This document shows, piece after piece, positions 24,092 to 44,564 of a stretch of DNA of 64,000 bases (position 1 is its first letter; each line of letters starts with the position of its first letter). The notes beneath the pieces were generated by a model, which had not been told where the DNA came from, made no database searches, and worked only from the letters and a program-made list of their open reading frames with translations. Location of the stretch: assembly GCA_963070105.1 (NCBI GenBank), contig OY718808.1, positions 8,892,898 through 8,956,897 of the forward strand, written 5' to 3'. Both the position numbers and the translations under genes were made by a program. Origin of the DNA: Litomosoides sigmodontis. Lineage: Eukaryota > Nematoda > Chromadorea > Rhabditida > Onchocercidae.

Positions 24092-25936
24092 TCAAATCAC
24101 GGATGACTTATATGGATTATCATTAAAAGTAATATTATATTTATGCTCATTTGCATCGTCCTTCCGCTTCTCGCATCCGACAAAGAATGGTATTTTGGGT
24201 GACCGATTTCTTCGTGCCGTAAAATTCTGCTCGATCGGATCGATCGGATCGTGCGGCTCGGATGTAAAGTAGAATAAGCGAAGGAATAGAACCGTTGAAA
24301 TCAAAATCTACAACGGTTTTTGATTTTTATTGCTTTTCTTTATTTCCGCACTTCCTGCTTGTACCGTTGGATTGGGAGAAATGAGAAAGCTATGACGTCG
24401 AGTATTTCATGCATTTTGATCATTCCTCCAACATTCTCATATTTGCTACGCTCATTTCAACTTTTTATTTTAACTTTTGAGATTTTACCCTTTTGCAGAT
24501 TTTCATGATTTCTGAAGCTTTTGCGATTTTGCTGTTTTGCGATTTCCATGTTAAGTAAATTTCGACTACTAGTAAAAGTTATGCAATTAGCAAGGAACTA
24601 ATAGATGATAATTACGCTCACTGAGTTCATTTTCCCCTTTCCTCTTAACGTCAATGAACGTGAAGAACGTGAGGAGAAAGAAAAGTACTTACGAGTGAAA
24701 CAAGCGTAAGAGCATTTTGGATAAGAATGAAAGCATCAACCCATTTGCAGCTACGTGATAAATGATAAGATGTGGAATGCTCACTTGTCGCACAACTGAT
24801 TGATTTGCCGCTTGAAATCTGAAAACAAGAAGTCAATAAATTTAATTGTTTTATTCTATATGAAAAACTAAATTTGAACTTTAATTTCAGATTTATGAAT
24901 GGAATGGAAGGATGACTTATTAAATTCATCGCACTACTAATTAATACATTAATTCATTCATTTTGTCATTTACGCCTTATAAAGATTTCTGATATGAAAA
25001 GTATGAAAATATATTTCGAAATATTTGGAGATATGCTTTTACATTTCAGCCTTAAAATGCAACATTTGAACGATTTAAAATTTAAAAATCAATTAGCTTA
25101 TCTATCTATTTTATTTCAACACTTTGCAGTTTACAATATCGATTTGTCCGAAATCAAATAATTGAGAAAGCAAATGTCACGCGGCAAGGATCATTTAAAA
25201 GAAAAAAAAAAAACGGAAGATGTTACGATGTACAGATCGATAGTTGTAGCCGTAATGCCAATAGTAGTACGAAATACAAAGAATAGTACGGTGAAACCGA
25301 ATAAAAATCGTCGACCGGATAGCAAGCCAACTATTGCCATTACAGCAAGGGCAATTTCGATTTCGGCTGAACGGAAGATTGCTAAGTTGCATAATTTATT
25401 GTGAACTTTACTCACTCCGAAAAACGATAAATTTTCAAAAATTTTCTCGCTAAAGGATATTCTCGAGAAATTCTGATAAACGAGTGAAAGGCGTACAGTA
25501 GAAAGGATATGAACTTAATCCAATGATTGCTCATTTTTGAGTGATCGCTATCCTCTCATGTATCTTTATGAAACATTAAATTTTTGAAATTACAAAAAAC
25601 CTTTCCATTTTTAATTTTCCCTCACTTATTATATTAACCAAATAGCACTTTTCATGAATTTAAGTTTAATTAAATTTTGCATTTAGTTGATTGCATTTTG
25701 ATTTGACGCGTAACTTAACACGTTCCTACTTTCGTTTTTTTTTTTTTTTTGGGAGGGGTGAGGGGAAGTAGAACGCGTGAACTCTTACGCCAAATATGAT
25801 TTTCAGCCCATCCACGAATGTAATTATCAGATGCGAATTTAACATTCGTAGCAACAAGATGAAAAGCAATGAGTGTGCGATAGACGCAGTAGCCGATGAA
25901 AATTGAATTCTCTAGCAGCTTTGATATTCCACCCAT
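24092..25936 (-). CDS. Predicted multi-pass (about four-segment) membrane protein, unknown family
   Basis: Four exons in transcript order: 25789-25936 (ATG, MGGISKLLENSIFIGYCVYR), 25227-25381, 24693-24818, 24092-24307; phases agree and 214 residues result. About four hydrophobic segments are visible: IFIGYCVYRTLIAFHLVA (~12-29), EIALAVMAIVGLL then FLFGFTVLFFVFRTTIGI (two in exon 2), and FILIQNALTLVSLILISTVL (~134-155) across the exon 3/4 junction. The C-terminal ~55 residues are polar and charged (NFTARRNRSPKIPFF, KRKDDANEHKYNITF) with two possible N-glycosylation sites. No known signature recognised. It lies upstream of the PTR gene on the same strand, ~700 bp apart. Existence is supported by three good splice pairs; function is unknown. 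Confidence 0.6.
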
Positions 25937-27133
25937 TTTTAAAATGGATATTTCAAAGATGATTGATCAGTTTTACGCGGACGAGTAATGTGAGAATTGT
26001 AGAAAGTGTGGTGTGAATTAGTGGTGAAGCATTCAACGTTTCAGCGTCAGTAACCACCGCTTTCTTCTTCTAATAAAATTGAAAATAAATGAAAAAATTT
26101 GATGTAATCAATTTTGTACTTAACAACCGGTGAGTTTCATCTTTTTTTGCATAAGCTAATGTACATCTACGCATTGCCAAATGCCATCTTTTATTAAATA
26201 TTATTTTAATTTCACTTTTAGCAATTTGATAATATTTGGTACTAATGAACACATTTGAAACTTATCAATAACTATTATTTGTTGTGATTCGTTGCGCTTT
26301 AGTTGTAAACAACATTTCATGATCGCACTAGATTTCACTGATTAGAGTTAGACATATTAATTGATTACTTATCAGATTGCTAATTATTAATTAGCTTTAC
26401 GTGTTACACGACATCTGACATTTACGCACATTTTTTTCTTATTCTTGAAAAATTCATTGTAATTTAGTTGAATGCGAGAAAAAAAGGAAACAAACGAGTT
26501 TGATTGTTTGAACGATAAGTTCGTTATTTTACAGCAGCAAAAATAATTAATTTATCAAAAGTAGCAAATTTAAGGGCCTATTTTACCGTTGAAATATTCG
26601 TGTTAGCTTTCGCAAAAAAATGAAATTTCGCATTTTGCTTTTCTCATTTTACAGCACTAATTTCCCAGCTAAGATGAATCGAATTTTTCAGCAAAAATTA
26701 CGAGAGGTAAATTCATTCCAGGATATATCAAATGACAATTTAATGATCATTGATAAATTACATAAATCGTTCGGCACCTTTGTTCACAGAAAAGAATTAG
26801 CAACATTGGCGTCAGCTTTTTCAAACTTTATTTCTATAACTTTTCCGTTGACTGTACAAGTTACATTTCAAATATAAAAAATCCATTAAGTTACGTGATA
26901 AGAGCAAATAATGATTATGATAGGCGATTTTAACTATCAGATGGATTTTTAATTTTTTTCTAAATTTTATCATCCCAACAACACATCGTGCATTCCTTCA
27001 GTTAATTTCTTCAGGTTTTTTTTTTCTTTTTTTTTTTTTTAACAACGAAAGCAACGACAAAGAGCAAAGACATATTTAATTGAAATTGTAAAAAGCAAAT
27101 GTAAAGAAGTTGGCCATAATCGAATTGCCCACT
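25937..27133. other. Intergenic region
   Basis: AT-rich. It holds a plus-strand ORF of 85 codons from 26620 without splice context or recognisable domain, and a T-rich run near 27010-27042. I do not call a gene here. Confidence 0.45.
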
Positions 27134-28704
27134 TCACTGCTCGTTCATTTTAGCAACATCTTCAGCTGCTAGAATTGCTTTGACGCACGTCGGGCCGGCC
27201 GACCTCATCTCACACTTATGCGACGGTGGACATTCGGTTGCATCACAGGCTGCAAAGAAAATTGACTTGTTTATTTCTCGCCTGAAATGAATGAATTGAT
27301 TATTGAGTTGCTTCGCACAAAATTATTCCACCCTTTCTTGCCTCTTTTAAAATTGTCTAATTTAAACAAAAAAAAAATCTTCAAGGAAAAAAAGTTTTAT
27401 TTTTTTTTTGTTTTTTGTAGAAGGAAAAAAATGATGAATTTTCTGACGTAATACAAAAAACAAACACACTTCCTGGTTGCACACATTTTGCAACTTTACG
27501 ACACGATCGGCCAAGGCATGGTACCAATTTTTCGGCACACACTAGACCTGCTGGACAGGGTGGATGACTTTTACAACCTGAAGCACTCATTTCCTTTTTT
27601 TTTCCCTACGTAAGTATTCGAGATTTTTAAATGTGAGAAATTGAAATAATCGAGTGAATTAGATTTTAATTGGTTCAGATACGTTTTCACATAATTTCTT
27701 GCTTCTTTTCTAATTTTTTCAATTTCGTGTTTAAAAAACGGAAAGAAAAAGTTGTTCTCATATCAATTTGATAGCTTCAGAAATGCATATTTTGAAGAGT
27801 TGTAAATTAGTATGTTTCACTTCTCTCAATTAAAAATTTTTTTCATTGAAATTCCAAGAGCATTACCGTGCTTTTTGTAAACAAGCAATTTCTTGAATTT
27901 ACGCTTTCTTTACGCCTAAATTTTCACATACCTTCTTTTACTTGCAAGAAGCGGCTTGCTTCTTTGATGTGCAGTATTGCACTTTGATTATTGAAAAAGA
28001 AATTAAAAATAAAGCATATTCTACTGAACCTTTAGTATTATCAGGCATACAAACAAGTAGCGGAGGGCATGGTGGTCTTTTGCATGAAACGATTTCACGT
28101 TCCTCGCAGTACGTACCCAAAGGACAGAATTGATGCACGCAAGCTAAAATAGTTGAAAAAAAAAATAATTGCTTAGGAGAAGCTTTTGTGTTAGAATGGG
28201 AAAAGTTTGTTGATATTGTTGAATGAGCTATTAGTGCGAAGTAATAATTAATTGTTTAATCAAGTTTTTTTGATATTTCATTTTCAATTTAACAATGAAA
28301 TGTAAATTAAAATTAAGATTGCACAAATTACAAATTAAACGCACACACCCACACACACATGCTCAAATTAAGAAAATGCGCTTCGATAAAACTATTATTT
28401 TGTTGAATAAATTGATGAATGCATCTTTTTCTTTTCATGAACGTAAATTTAGACTTACGTCGAAGTCCATTCACGTCAATAATGAATAATGCAAAAATCT
28501 AAAATGACAAATATTAATTAATGCCAATCAACAGTTTATATTGTTAATTCATCAGTAAATTTTTTTTTATCCGTAAATAATTTGATATTGTACAAAATTT
28601 GATTGTTTGTATAAATTTGAATTTAAATGAAATGCTTGAAAATGAAGGGAAAAAAGAAAGAGAGAGAAATGGCTAACTATTAGACAAATTAGAAGCATTG
28701 CCAT
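27134..28704 (-). CDS. Small secreted cysteine-rich protein (134 aa)
   Basis: Five exons in transcript order: 28678-28704, 28459-28498, 28030-28143, 27470-27577, 27134-27249, with all phases consistent. Exons 1-2 give a signal peptide (MAMLLICLIIFALFIIDVNG). The mature part is three cysteine-rich units: CVHQFCPLGTYCEEREIVSC then KRPPCPPLLVCMP; CKSHPPCPAGLVCAEKLVPC then LGRSCRKVAKCVQP; and CDATECPPSHKCEMRSAGPT then CVKA. The unit C-x4-C-P-x-G-x2-C-x7-C resembles short EGF/follistatin-N-like modules found in extracellular nematode proteins. The tail LAAEDVAKMNEQ is helical in character. Likely secreted; partner unknown. The 27-nt first exon is short and its GTTAGC donor moderate, so the extreme N-terminus is the least certain part. 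Confidence 0.7.
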
Positions 28705-33250
<4,546 letters not shown>

Positions 33251-33960
33251 TTAATTAATTAATTTCACAGGTCATTTTCTCATTAGCTAATTAATTTTCC
33301 ATCGTTCAAATGGTGTTTGTGTACGCGTTAGTGCCATCTTTGCACCATTTCATATAAAATTGCCACAGATAAAAAGAGTGATATTAATTGAATTAAGGAA
33401 TGGGTATTTTTTGATATAAATTATCAGTGACGTCATATTTCAATATTTCATATAAAACTGATGTGAAAATGTTGAAATAAAAATGCTACTAACTTACAGC
33501 AAATGAATGATTAATTATTCACGCACATTTGGCTCTTTCTCATCATCGTCAAATGGGTGCTTTTTGAAACAAAAAAAGAGGAGAGAGAGAGAGAGAAAGA
33601 GAGAAAAAGTGACAATCTCTTCGTTATTTTCACTCAAACAAAAGTTTTAGTATTATTTTAATTTCACATTGATAAGAATAATAGCTGTTAATTATTGTTG
33701 TTATTTATTGTTCTTAGGTGGACATAATTATAGTTAATGAAATGGATTAGTAAAATGAGAGGAGCGATGTGAAGAGATAATTTAAGCAGAGAGAGAGGAT
33801 TGTCGGCAGGGTTGAAGTCCACTTGGACCATATGGCTTCATTTTTTTTTAATTTACAGCACACAATGATGTCGTCAGTGATATTGTCATTGGCGTTGGCA
33901 CTACTGACAATGATATTATCAGTAACTCACTTCTTGGCGTAGTATGAAGCTAGGAAAGTA

Positions 33961-34110
33961 AGAGAGAGAGAGAGAGAAGGAGTGAACGAGGGGGAAAGAG
34001 GGAGGGCGAGAGAGAGAGAGAAATGGGGGAGAGAGGTGAAGAAAAGAGGAACGGAAACGGAATGGAAAAAGGTAAAGAAAGGCTCGAAGGAACTCTCTCT
34101 CTCTCTCTCG
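33961..34110. repeat. GA-rich purine tract with CT segment
   Basis: AG-dominated stretch (AGAGAGAG, GGGAGAGAG) followed by (CT)n at ~34097. The minus-strand Ser/Phe-rich ORFs here are composition artefacts. Confidence 0.85.
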
Positions 34111-35453
34111 AGAAGAAAGGAAAAAATGAGGTGAATAATAACATTTCTTCAAAGATAGCAATGAATGCCAAAGTTTGAAATTAGCAGTCTCTCTTCCTTT
34201 CTTAGAGCAAAACATTTACGCTGTCCAATTCGTCACTTTCACTTTTCTTCCTTTTAAGTCTAAAAATATCTGAGATGATGCCGGCTTTCCTGTGTTGCAC
34301 GGATGGCGGCTACCGATAGAAGGGTAGTAGTGATAAGCTGATAACCGTGAGATCAACGATCAACAGGTATTGCTGTTAGGTGAAAGATAAGGATGAAAAT
34401 GAGTGAAATTGAGGTGATTCGTTTGCTGGCGCAGAAATTATCAATTATCGTGTTTGATGCATTCTTTGCACCATTAATGAAATATTCCAAATTTAATTGA
34501 TAAGAAAATTTTACTTTCAGCGCAATCTTGCCATTGGAATATTCTAGTAATTTTTTCTTAATTAAAAGAAAGCAAAAGAAAGATCGCTCAGAATTGGCAT
34601 GAAAGCATTCTCTGCTAGTTAATTAAATTTAAAAATTTGTGCAGGAGTTTTAATTGATAGAACAAATTGCCAGCACGGCGAATATCTTCCGTTTCATGGA
34701 ATGGAAAATTTTCACTGACACTGTTCTATTTCAATTTTGCAATGTTTAATTAATAATTAATTTTTCATTCAATTCAACCAACCTCTTTCACTCTTTCTAA
34801 AATCACACGAGCAGTCTCAGCTTGCATTTATTAAGTTATTTTTTTTGAAAAATTTTCCTCTGTAAGAAAAGGTGAAATTGATAAATTATTGAAATATTCT
34901 GAATTTAATAAAAGTAAATGAATACATATGTCGTGTGCATGCGTCTTTGAAGGAAATGAGATTTTCCTGTCCTTTTTCATTAAAATCTAATTCCAATAAT
35001 GAATTAATCCTGGAATAGAAATGGAATTAATCAAAGACAAAGAGAATGAATAAGTGCTGTTTGTCGACAATTGCTGCTCGATGACAAATATTATTTCAAC
35101 GAATATAATTGAATATAATTGTTTTTTGTTTTTTAAAAGAAATTATAAAATGCATTTTTGTCTCGCTCTCTCTCTCTCCCTCTCTTACTATTTCCAGTGT
35201 TTACTTTTTTCGCGTTTCCTCTCTTTTTCATCTTTTCTCCTCTCTTTTAAATTTTAATAACTCAATTACACTTCGTTTTGAAGTATCGCACTGAAAATCA
35301 TTGAAATTTAAACTGACGCATACTGTTTCTAATCACTAATCAATCAAACATAATTAGACAAATTAATTTGCTAAATACGCCAAATATGATTAATGAAATT
35401 GCTAAACTAATAATGGAAATACGAAACGATAGAGAGATTCAATGAATTAAAGG

Positions 35454-35519
35454 GCGTACCTCAGTTTTAGTGTATCGCATCTGTTAGATGATTAATTAAT
35501 TAATTAAATTGAGGTACGC
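35454..35519. repeat. Inverted repeat, 10-bp arms
   Basis: GCGTACCTCA at 35454-35463 and its exact complement TGAGGTACGC at 35510-35519, separated by 46 bp that include an ATTAATTAATTAATTAA stretch. Could be the relic of a small MITE-like element or chance. Confidence 0.5.
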
Positions 35520-36169
35520 TACATTCATTTCAGCATTTGCGGCGTCCTTTTCATCAAGCTTCTCTTGCCTATCTTCTTCAATCGTTCAAGAAACAACGAG
35601 TTGAAGTTGACTTTGAGCTTTAAAAATTTTTCCTTTGAAGAATGGTTTTTGCGATATTGCAGGAATTGAATTTATTGATTGTTGGGATTGATAGCATGCA
35701 AAGCGAATTTAATATTCAAAAGAATCTTTTTCTTTTCTTGCTAAGTTCTCCTCTGCTTGAACAATAGACATCTTTTGATGCCTTTTTTTCATATGTGAAT
35801 GCCTCTCAAAGATTTTTTTTTTGTTTCGCTTAAAGTGCCTTACAATTTAACAAATTGGACATTAACTTGAAATGATTCGTTGCTTTTGAGTTTCGCATTG
35901 TTAACTTTTTTTGGGAGAAAAAAAAATATGAGAAAATTCTAAAAATAAATAAATTTTAGCTTTGCATCCTTTGAAAGCTTTTTTTTAATATAAATTTTAA
36001 TTTTGCTTCAAGAATTGTTGAATTTTGCTCTGCTAAAATTCGTTTTCATTTACTAGTAATTCTGTTGTTCAATGAAAACTAAAAGAAAACTTTTTATTGT
36101 TCGTGAAATTTAAGGAACAAAAACATTTTCATACGTCACTTTAAGCGTTAATCTTGATGGAAGAAGTGA

Positions 36170-36189
36170 GGGAGGGAGGGGGGAGGGGG
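36170..36189 (+). other. Potential G-quadruplex motif
   Basis: Four G-tracts of 3, 3, 6 and 5 separated by single A residues, unusual in this AT-rich DNA. The motif is direct from sequence; folding is inferred. Confidence 0.55.
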
Positions 36190-37127
36190 AGAACGTGAAG
36201 AGAATTTTAAATATAATAGAAAATGAATTATTTCACAACCGATTAAATCCGTCTATCCGTTCGTTTAACTCTTAAAAGATTTGTTTATTTTTTTGAGAAT
36301 TAGCTGTGAAATTTTCTGAGGGGAAATATTGTATAATCTATTAGCTACAAAATGAGCAAATTGTTTTAGCTATACGTGTGTTGCACACGTGAATTACGTT
36401 ACATTAGTGACATTTTGTCATTTCGGGCATTAGTTAACCATTAGTTACTCGCACACAAATTAGCTTATAAATCATAGGTATCTGTAAAATGCTGTAAATC
36501 AATTCAAAAATCACTTAACATGCAGGATGGCACTAGTGCAGTTTGTTCGAATTCAGTGAAAGTGCGCTTTGCACTTTTAAATCTGTTAAATCATCAATAA
36601 CAAGTCGTCCATTCGTGTAATAATTACAGTGAGCTAATTAAATCTCATTTATTAAACTCATTCACCTGCCATGAATTCATGCAGCTTCTATTTTTTTCTC
36701 TTAAATATAGTTTTCTCTCTTTTAAATTATTAAGATTTCTTTCAAAAAGAGCTATAAGGAAGTTTGAGTTATAAGCATTTTCAAATTTTCGCTCATTTTG
36801 TGCTACTTATTTTTGAAGCCAGAAAACAAGCAAAAAACGGATTAACAAAAAAAAAAATTAGGCTTATCGAGTGAAAAGATGAATTAAGGAGAGTGGAGGA
36901 GGAAAGACATTTGAAAATTTTGCCTTGTCAACACCGAGCCTAGCTTGATGGATTTGCAAAGTGAATGTTGTGAAATAAGCTTGTGAAATAAGCCTAAGCC
37001 TAGTAATTTATAGCAGGAAATGAGAAATGAAATGCAAATGTTTAGGATTGATATGCTTGGCTGTAATTTCTAAAAATCACTCATCCCTGTGAAAACATAT
37101 CTGATAGGCGAGCAAATAAATAGGTTT

Positions 37128-37168
37128 AGCGAGAGAGAGAGAGAGAGAGGGAGAGAGAGAGAGAGAGA
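37128..37168. repeat. (GA)n microsatellite
   Basis: AG units with one GGG interruption, ~700 bp upstream of the globin start codon. Confidence 0.9.
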
Positions 37169-37848
37169 TTATTTAGCATATCTTAAATCATTTATTCAAA
37201 ATGCTAAACATCTCCTTCAATTCATTAGCCGTAGCCAAACTGATACGAAGTGAATCATTTCTGATTCATTTTTTTTTCAAAAGAAAAATTCTATCAAATT
37301 TTGTAATCCAATCCATTCAGTTGGCGACGTGTCAATTCGTATCAATTTCAACCAGCAAAGTTTAGATGCATTCTAACTTAACTTATTCCACTAAAACGTC
37401 TGAATTTTCAACTTCATTGCTTCCAAATCGTTTTACTTAATTGATAAATTTGAAATTTTTGAAAGCTTATGAATGCTTCAATAGGATGAATTTATCAGTT
37501 TATTAGTTTATCACTGATATGAAATGATTAGAAAAGATTAGATATTTTGCGCAAATTGCTCAAGTAATTGGCTGTCCCTTACTTCCTGCAGAATGGTTAT
37601 AACTTTTCCTTCTTGCTGCACTTGTGAGACAGGAAATTTCGAAAATTTAATGCACATGAAAATAAAAATTTTACTTACCATTTCGCTTAGAAAGCAATAA
37701 TTAAAATTTTTTTTTTGAAAGAATAGAAAAAATTATTTGCTTCTGTCTATCATTTTCATTTCAAGCAAATAATTTCAGATCAAACTATCCTCACACATGG
37801 TCAATTGCGCTCTTTAAATTTTAATTTTGAGCGCACTAAAAATTTCGA

Positions 37849-41766
<3,918 letters not shown>

Positions 41767-43283
41767 GACCAGTCACTTTTTTTTTTTAATTGTTCCATTC
41801 ATCAATTTTACAAATGTTTGTGAAGTTTCAAATTAAAATTTTTAGAAAAGTTAAAATGCGGTTGGTATGTGTAATGTTAGGCAATGATAAGCAATGGTGA
41901 TAGCTATTTCACTGTTATTAATTCACAAATAAAATAAACAAATGAACGAATCGGGTAGGAAATGTAAATATGATGTGGAGATTTAAGTTACATTTTATTA
42001 ACATTCCAATGTTGTGAACGATAAAATAAAGCACCTTACAGTGTGGTACCATCAATTCAGGCTATTCCATGCTAGAATTCAGAATGGACTAGCTCCACCT
42101 GATACACATGAACATCTCACTCCTCTGATTGATATTTAGTATGTTTAGCTTAAGGCTGCTCTACTATTACATTGAAAGGTATTTTTCATTAGCTATAATT
42201 AAAAATATTTTAATTTAAATGAATTTAGTTTAAAATGAGATGTATTATATTAGCCATTGAAGAAAAAATTCAAATAATTCAACCTAAACACGCATTATTC
42301 TGTTTCCTTCCTCTTCTCCTATCGCTTTACTTCCTAACCTTTCCCCTAGCAAATATTCACTCGACTTTGCTTTATAGAAATCCTACTTTCATAAATTAAA
42401 TTAATTATCAGCAAAAATGTCCTATCGCAAAAATGCGTTAGCAAACGATCTGAAAAGACTGACGTAGTAATCTTCCAGGCTGTCTACCAGTAAATGCCAA
42501 GTTCATATCAAATACCTAAGAATTAATGGCTTTTCAGAGCTTCTACTGCTCGTAATTACTTCAATGTGAAATTTATGGACTTATTAAATTGCACAAAGTG
42601 AAGTATTTAATCGGAAATATTTGCCTTTGAGAGGGTAAAACGATGGACAGAGATAATTGATGGCATTAGCAAGGGGAATGTTCGCGTTTTTTTTTCAGGG
42701 GAAAAACAAAAGAAACTTTGCAGTTCTTGATGATTCATTGCGTTACGTAAACACGTTACGTAACCACTCATATATACTGATCAGAAGTAATTCGATGTGC
42801 TGGAGCTTTTCAGTTCAAGGAGATAGGAGAAAGAAGCACGAATAAGACGATAAATGAAAGAGTTATGAAGGAAAAAGGTTGAAGAGAGTTGTGTGAATTG
42901 AGTCAAAAGTAATAAATTAATTAATATGGTTCTATCGCTTCTTTACAAAAATAATTTTTCACTGGTAGTTTTTCACTGCTCATGCATATACATGCTCTTA
43001 TTTATTTTTTATTTAATTAACTCGCTGGATGAATTCAAATTGAACTTGATATTCACGGGATTGTTTATCTACATATCGTGGCCGCATTAATGTCAACTTC
43101 TCATTTTGCATTGCGTGAAGTTGGGTGGTGGTGTGGTGTTCTGTTCTGTAATTATTGATGAGTGACGTGTTCGATGGTTTGGCGATTGTTATGGATACGA
43201 AGAGGGTGAGCGGAATTTATCGCAGTAGGTGAGGAGCACCTTGAATGATTTACTGATTAGAGTTAATTAGTTCAGGAGGAATT
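41767..43283 (+). promoter_or_regulatory. Globin 3' region and GET1 upstream region
   Basis: About 1.5 kb with no supported exon. A TTCAG acceptor (AG 43274-43275) lies 8 nt before the GET1-like ATG, a likely spliced-leader site. Confidence 0.4.
41928..41933 (+). promoter_or_regulatory. Candidate poly(A) signal of the globin gene
   Basis: AATAAA 162 bp after the stop codon. Confidence 0.4.
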
Positions 43284-44564
43284 ATGAAAATAATCTACGA
43301 GAAAGCGACTGTTTCTCTTACTGCAAAAATGATGGAAAGTGTTTTGATTGCAGATTGTATGGCTTGCCTGACAGTTGTAGATATAGTAAATCAGTGGAAT
43401 GCTGATAGATTTGGTATTGTGGCATGCTTTGTTGCGGTATTTGCATTTACACACTGGATGACGTTAACACGGTGGCTTGCAGCAAAGGTTTGCTTTTAAC
43501 TTAAGGAATTTATGAACTGTTACGGAAATGAATGGAAATTAGTTACAAGTTTTTAGAAATGTTTCAAATTACTTTTTTTAGTTGAAAAGTTTGCTACCGC
43601 AAGGAACTCATCAGAATGCAATGAATGTACGAATAGATGCTTTGGCTTTGGAAGTGAGGCAGATGAAGTCAGAATTGGATGCACTTTCACCAACAGCTCA
43701 GTTTGCTGCTTATTTCAAAAAAGAACGAAGTTTGAAACAAGGGTTGGCTGAACTAAATTCTTTAAGTAACCTTTTTCTGCATATGCGAGTGTTTTTTATT
43801 GGAATTTGACGCATAATTGTTCATGTACAGCCTGGACTATTTGATTTAAACTGAAAATGAACTGACATACTTTTTCCTTAATATTTCCTCACCAACAGAT
43901 GATGTTACGATACGAGTGACCTGGCACTGCTCTTTTTAGATTGATACCTTTTTGAGAATTAAATACGTATTGAAGCACTCAGGGGAGGGAGGTACCATTT
44001 ATGTATTTTCGCTCTTATCCCGAGTTTTGTTATAATTATTTGCAGCTATGGAGCGCGAGAAAAATTCCGGTATGGCTTCTACGCTGTTATTGTTTGCTAG
44101 TGGAATAGTCGTGCAGTTGATAGCTGTCTCGTTGATGCTTTATTCGCGCAATGTTATAGTTGGATATATTAATTCCACCTATTTTTGGCCATTCAACTTT
44201 TTACTCTATGTTCCCAATTTTTCGGTACCAGTGAATGGTGACAATAATGCTGAAGGTAGGGCACATCAAAGATTGGGCTTATTCGCGCGATGGTAACATT
44301 GTGGCACTGATAGGTTATTTTCAGTAAGTGTCGCCATTTGGAAGTTATGCATCTGTGTAGAAATATATCATGAAACTTTGTATCGATCATGAGAAAGAAT
44401 TGTTTGCACCATACATTTCCATTTGATTTCTTGAATCTCGACTAATGCTACAAAATTTTTCAGAGACGCCCGTGACTCTTTTTGCATTTCTGTCACTTGT
44501 AACATTCGTTTGGCAGAATGCATTTTCAAGAGCAGGTAGTGGTGCGAAAATGAAGATATTATGA
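43284..44564 (+). CDS. get-1: GET1/WRB-like tail-anchored protein insertion receptor subunit
   Basis: Four exons: 43284-43487, 43582-43765, 44046-44255, 44464-44564; 232 residues, phases consistent. Layout: an N-terminal hydrophobic part (FGIVACFVAVFAFTHWMTL), then a cytosolic helical/coiled-coil stretch (ALALEVRQMKSELDALSPTA, QFAAYFKKERSLKQGLAELN), then two further membrane segments (STLLLFASGIVVQLIAVSLM and VTLFAFLSLVTFVWQNAF). The coiled coil MKxEL...FAxYxKxERxxxK is characteristic of GET1/WRB, which with CAML/GET2 receives tail-anchored proteins from the TRC40/GET3 ATPase at the ER membrane. The N-terminus is longer than human WRB (174 aa), and an internal Met (~16) could be the true start. 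Called from motif and topology. Confidence 0.8.

Larger units (their letters stand above)
33251..37848. other. Gene-poor region, distal part
   Basis: About 4.6 kb upstream of the globin gene. It holds purine-rich microsatellites (33575-33605, 33961-34045, 37128-37168) with a CT patch at 34097-34110, an inverted repeat (35454-35519) and a G-run cluster (36170-36189). No supported exon. Confidence 0.5.

Noticed and set aside
24235..24252. GATCGGATCGATCGGATC repeat as a possible regulatory palindrome
   Set aside because: It is coding (PHDPIDPIE) in the membrane-protein last exon; simple explanation by repeated Asp-Pro-Ile codons.
26620..26877. 85-codon plus ORF with ATG
   Set aside because: Isolated, no trans-splice acceptor close by, no recognisable domain; expected by chance in AT-rich DNA.
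33919..34215. Ser/Phe/Leu-rich minus ORFs
   Set aside because: Composition artefact of GA/CT purine tracts.
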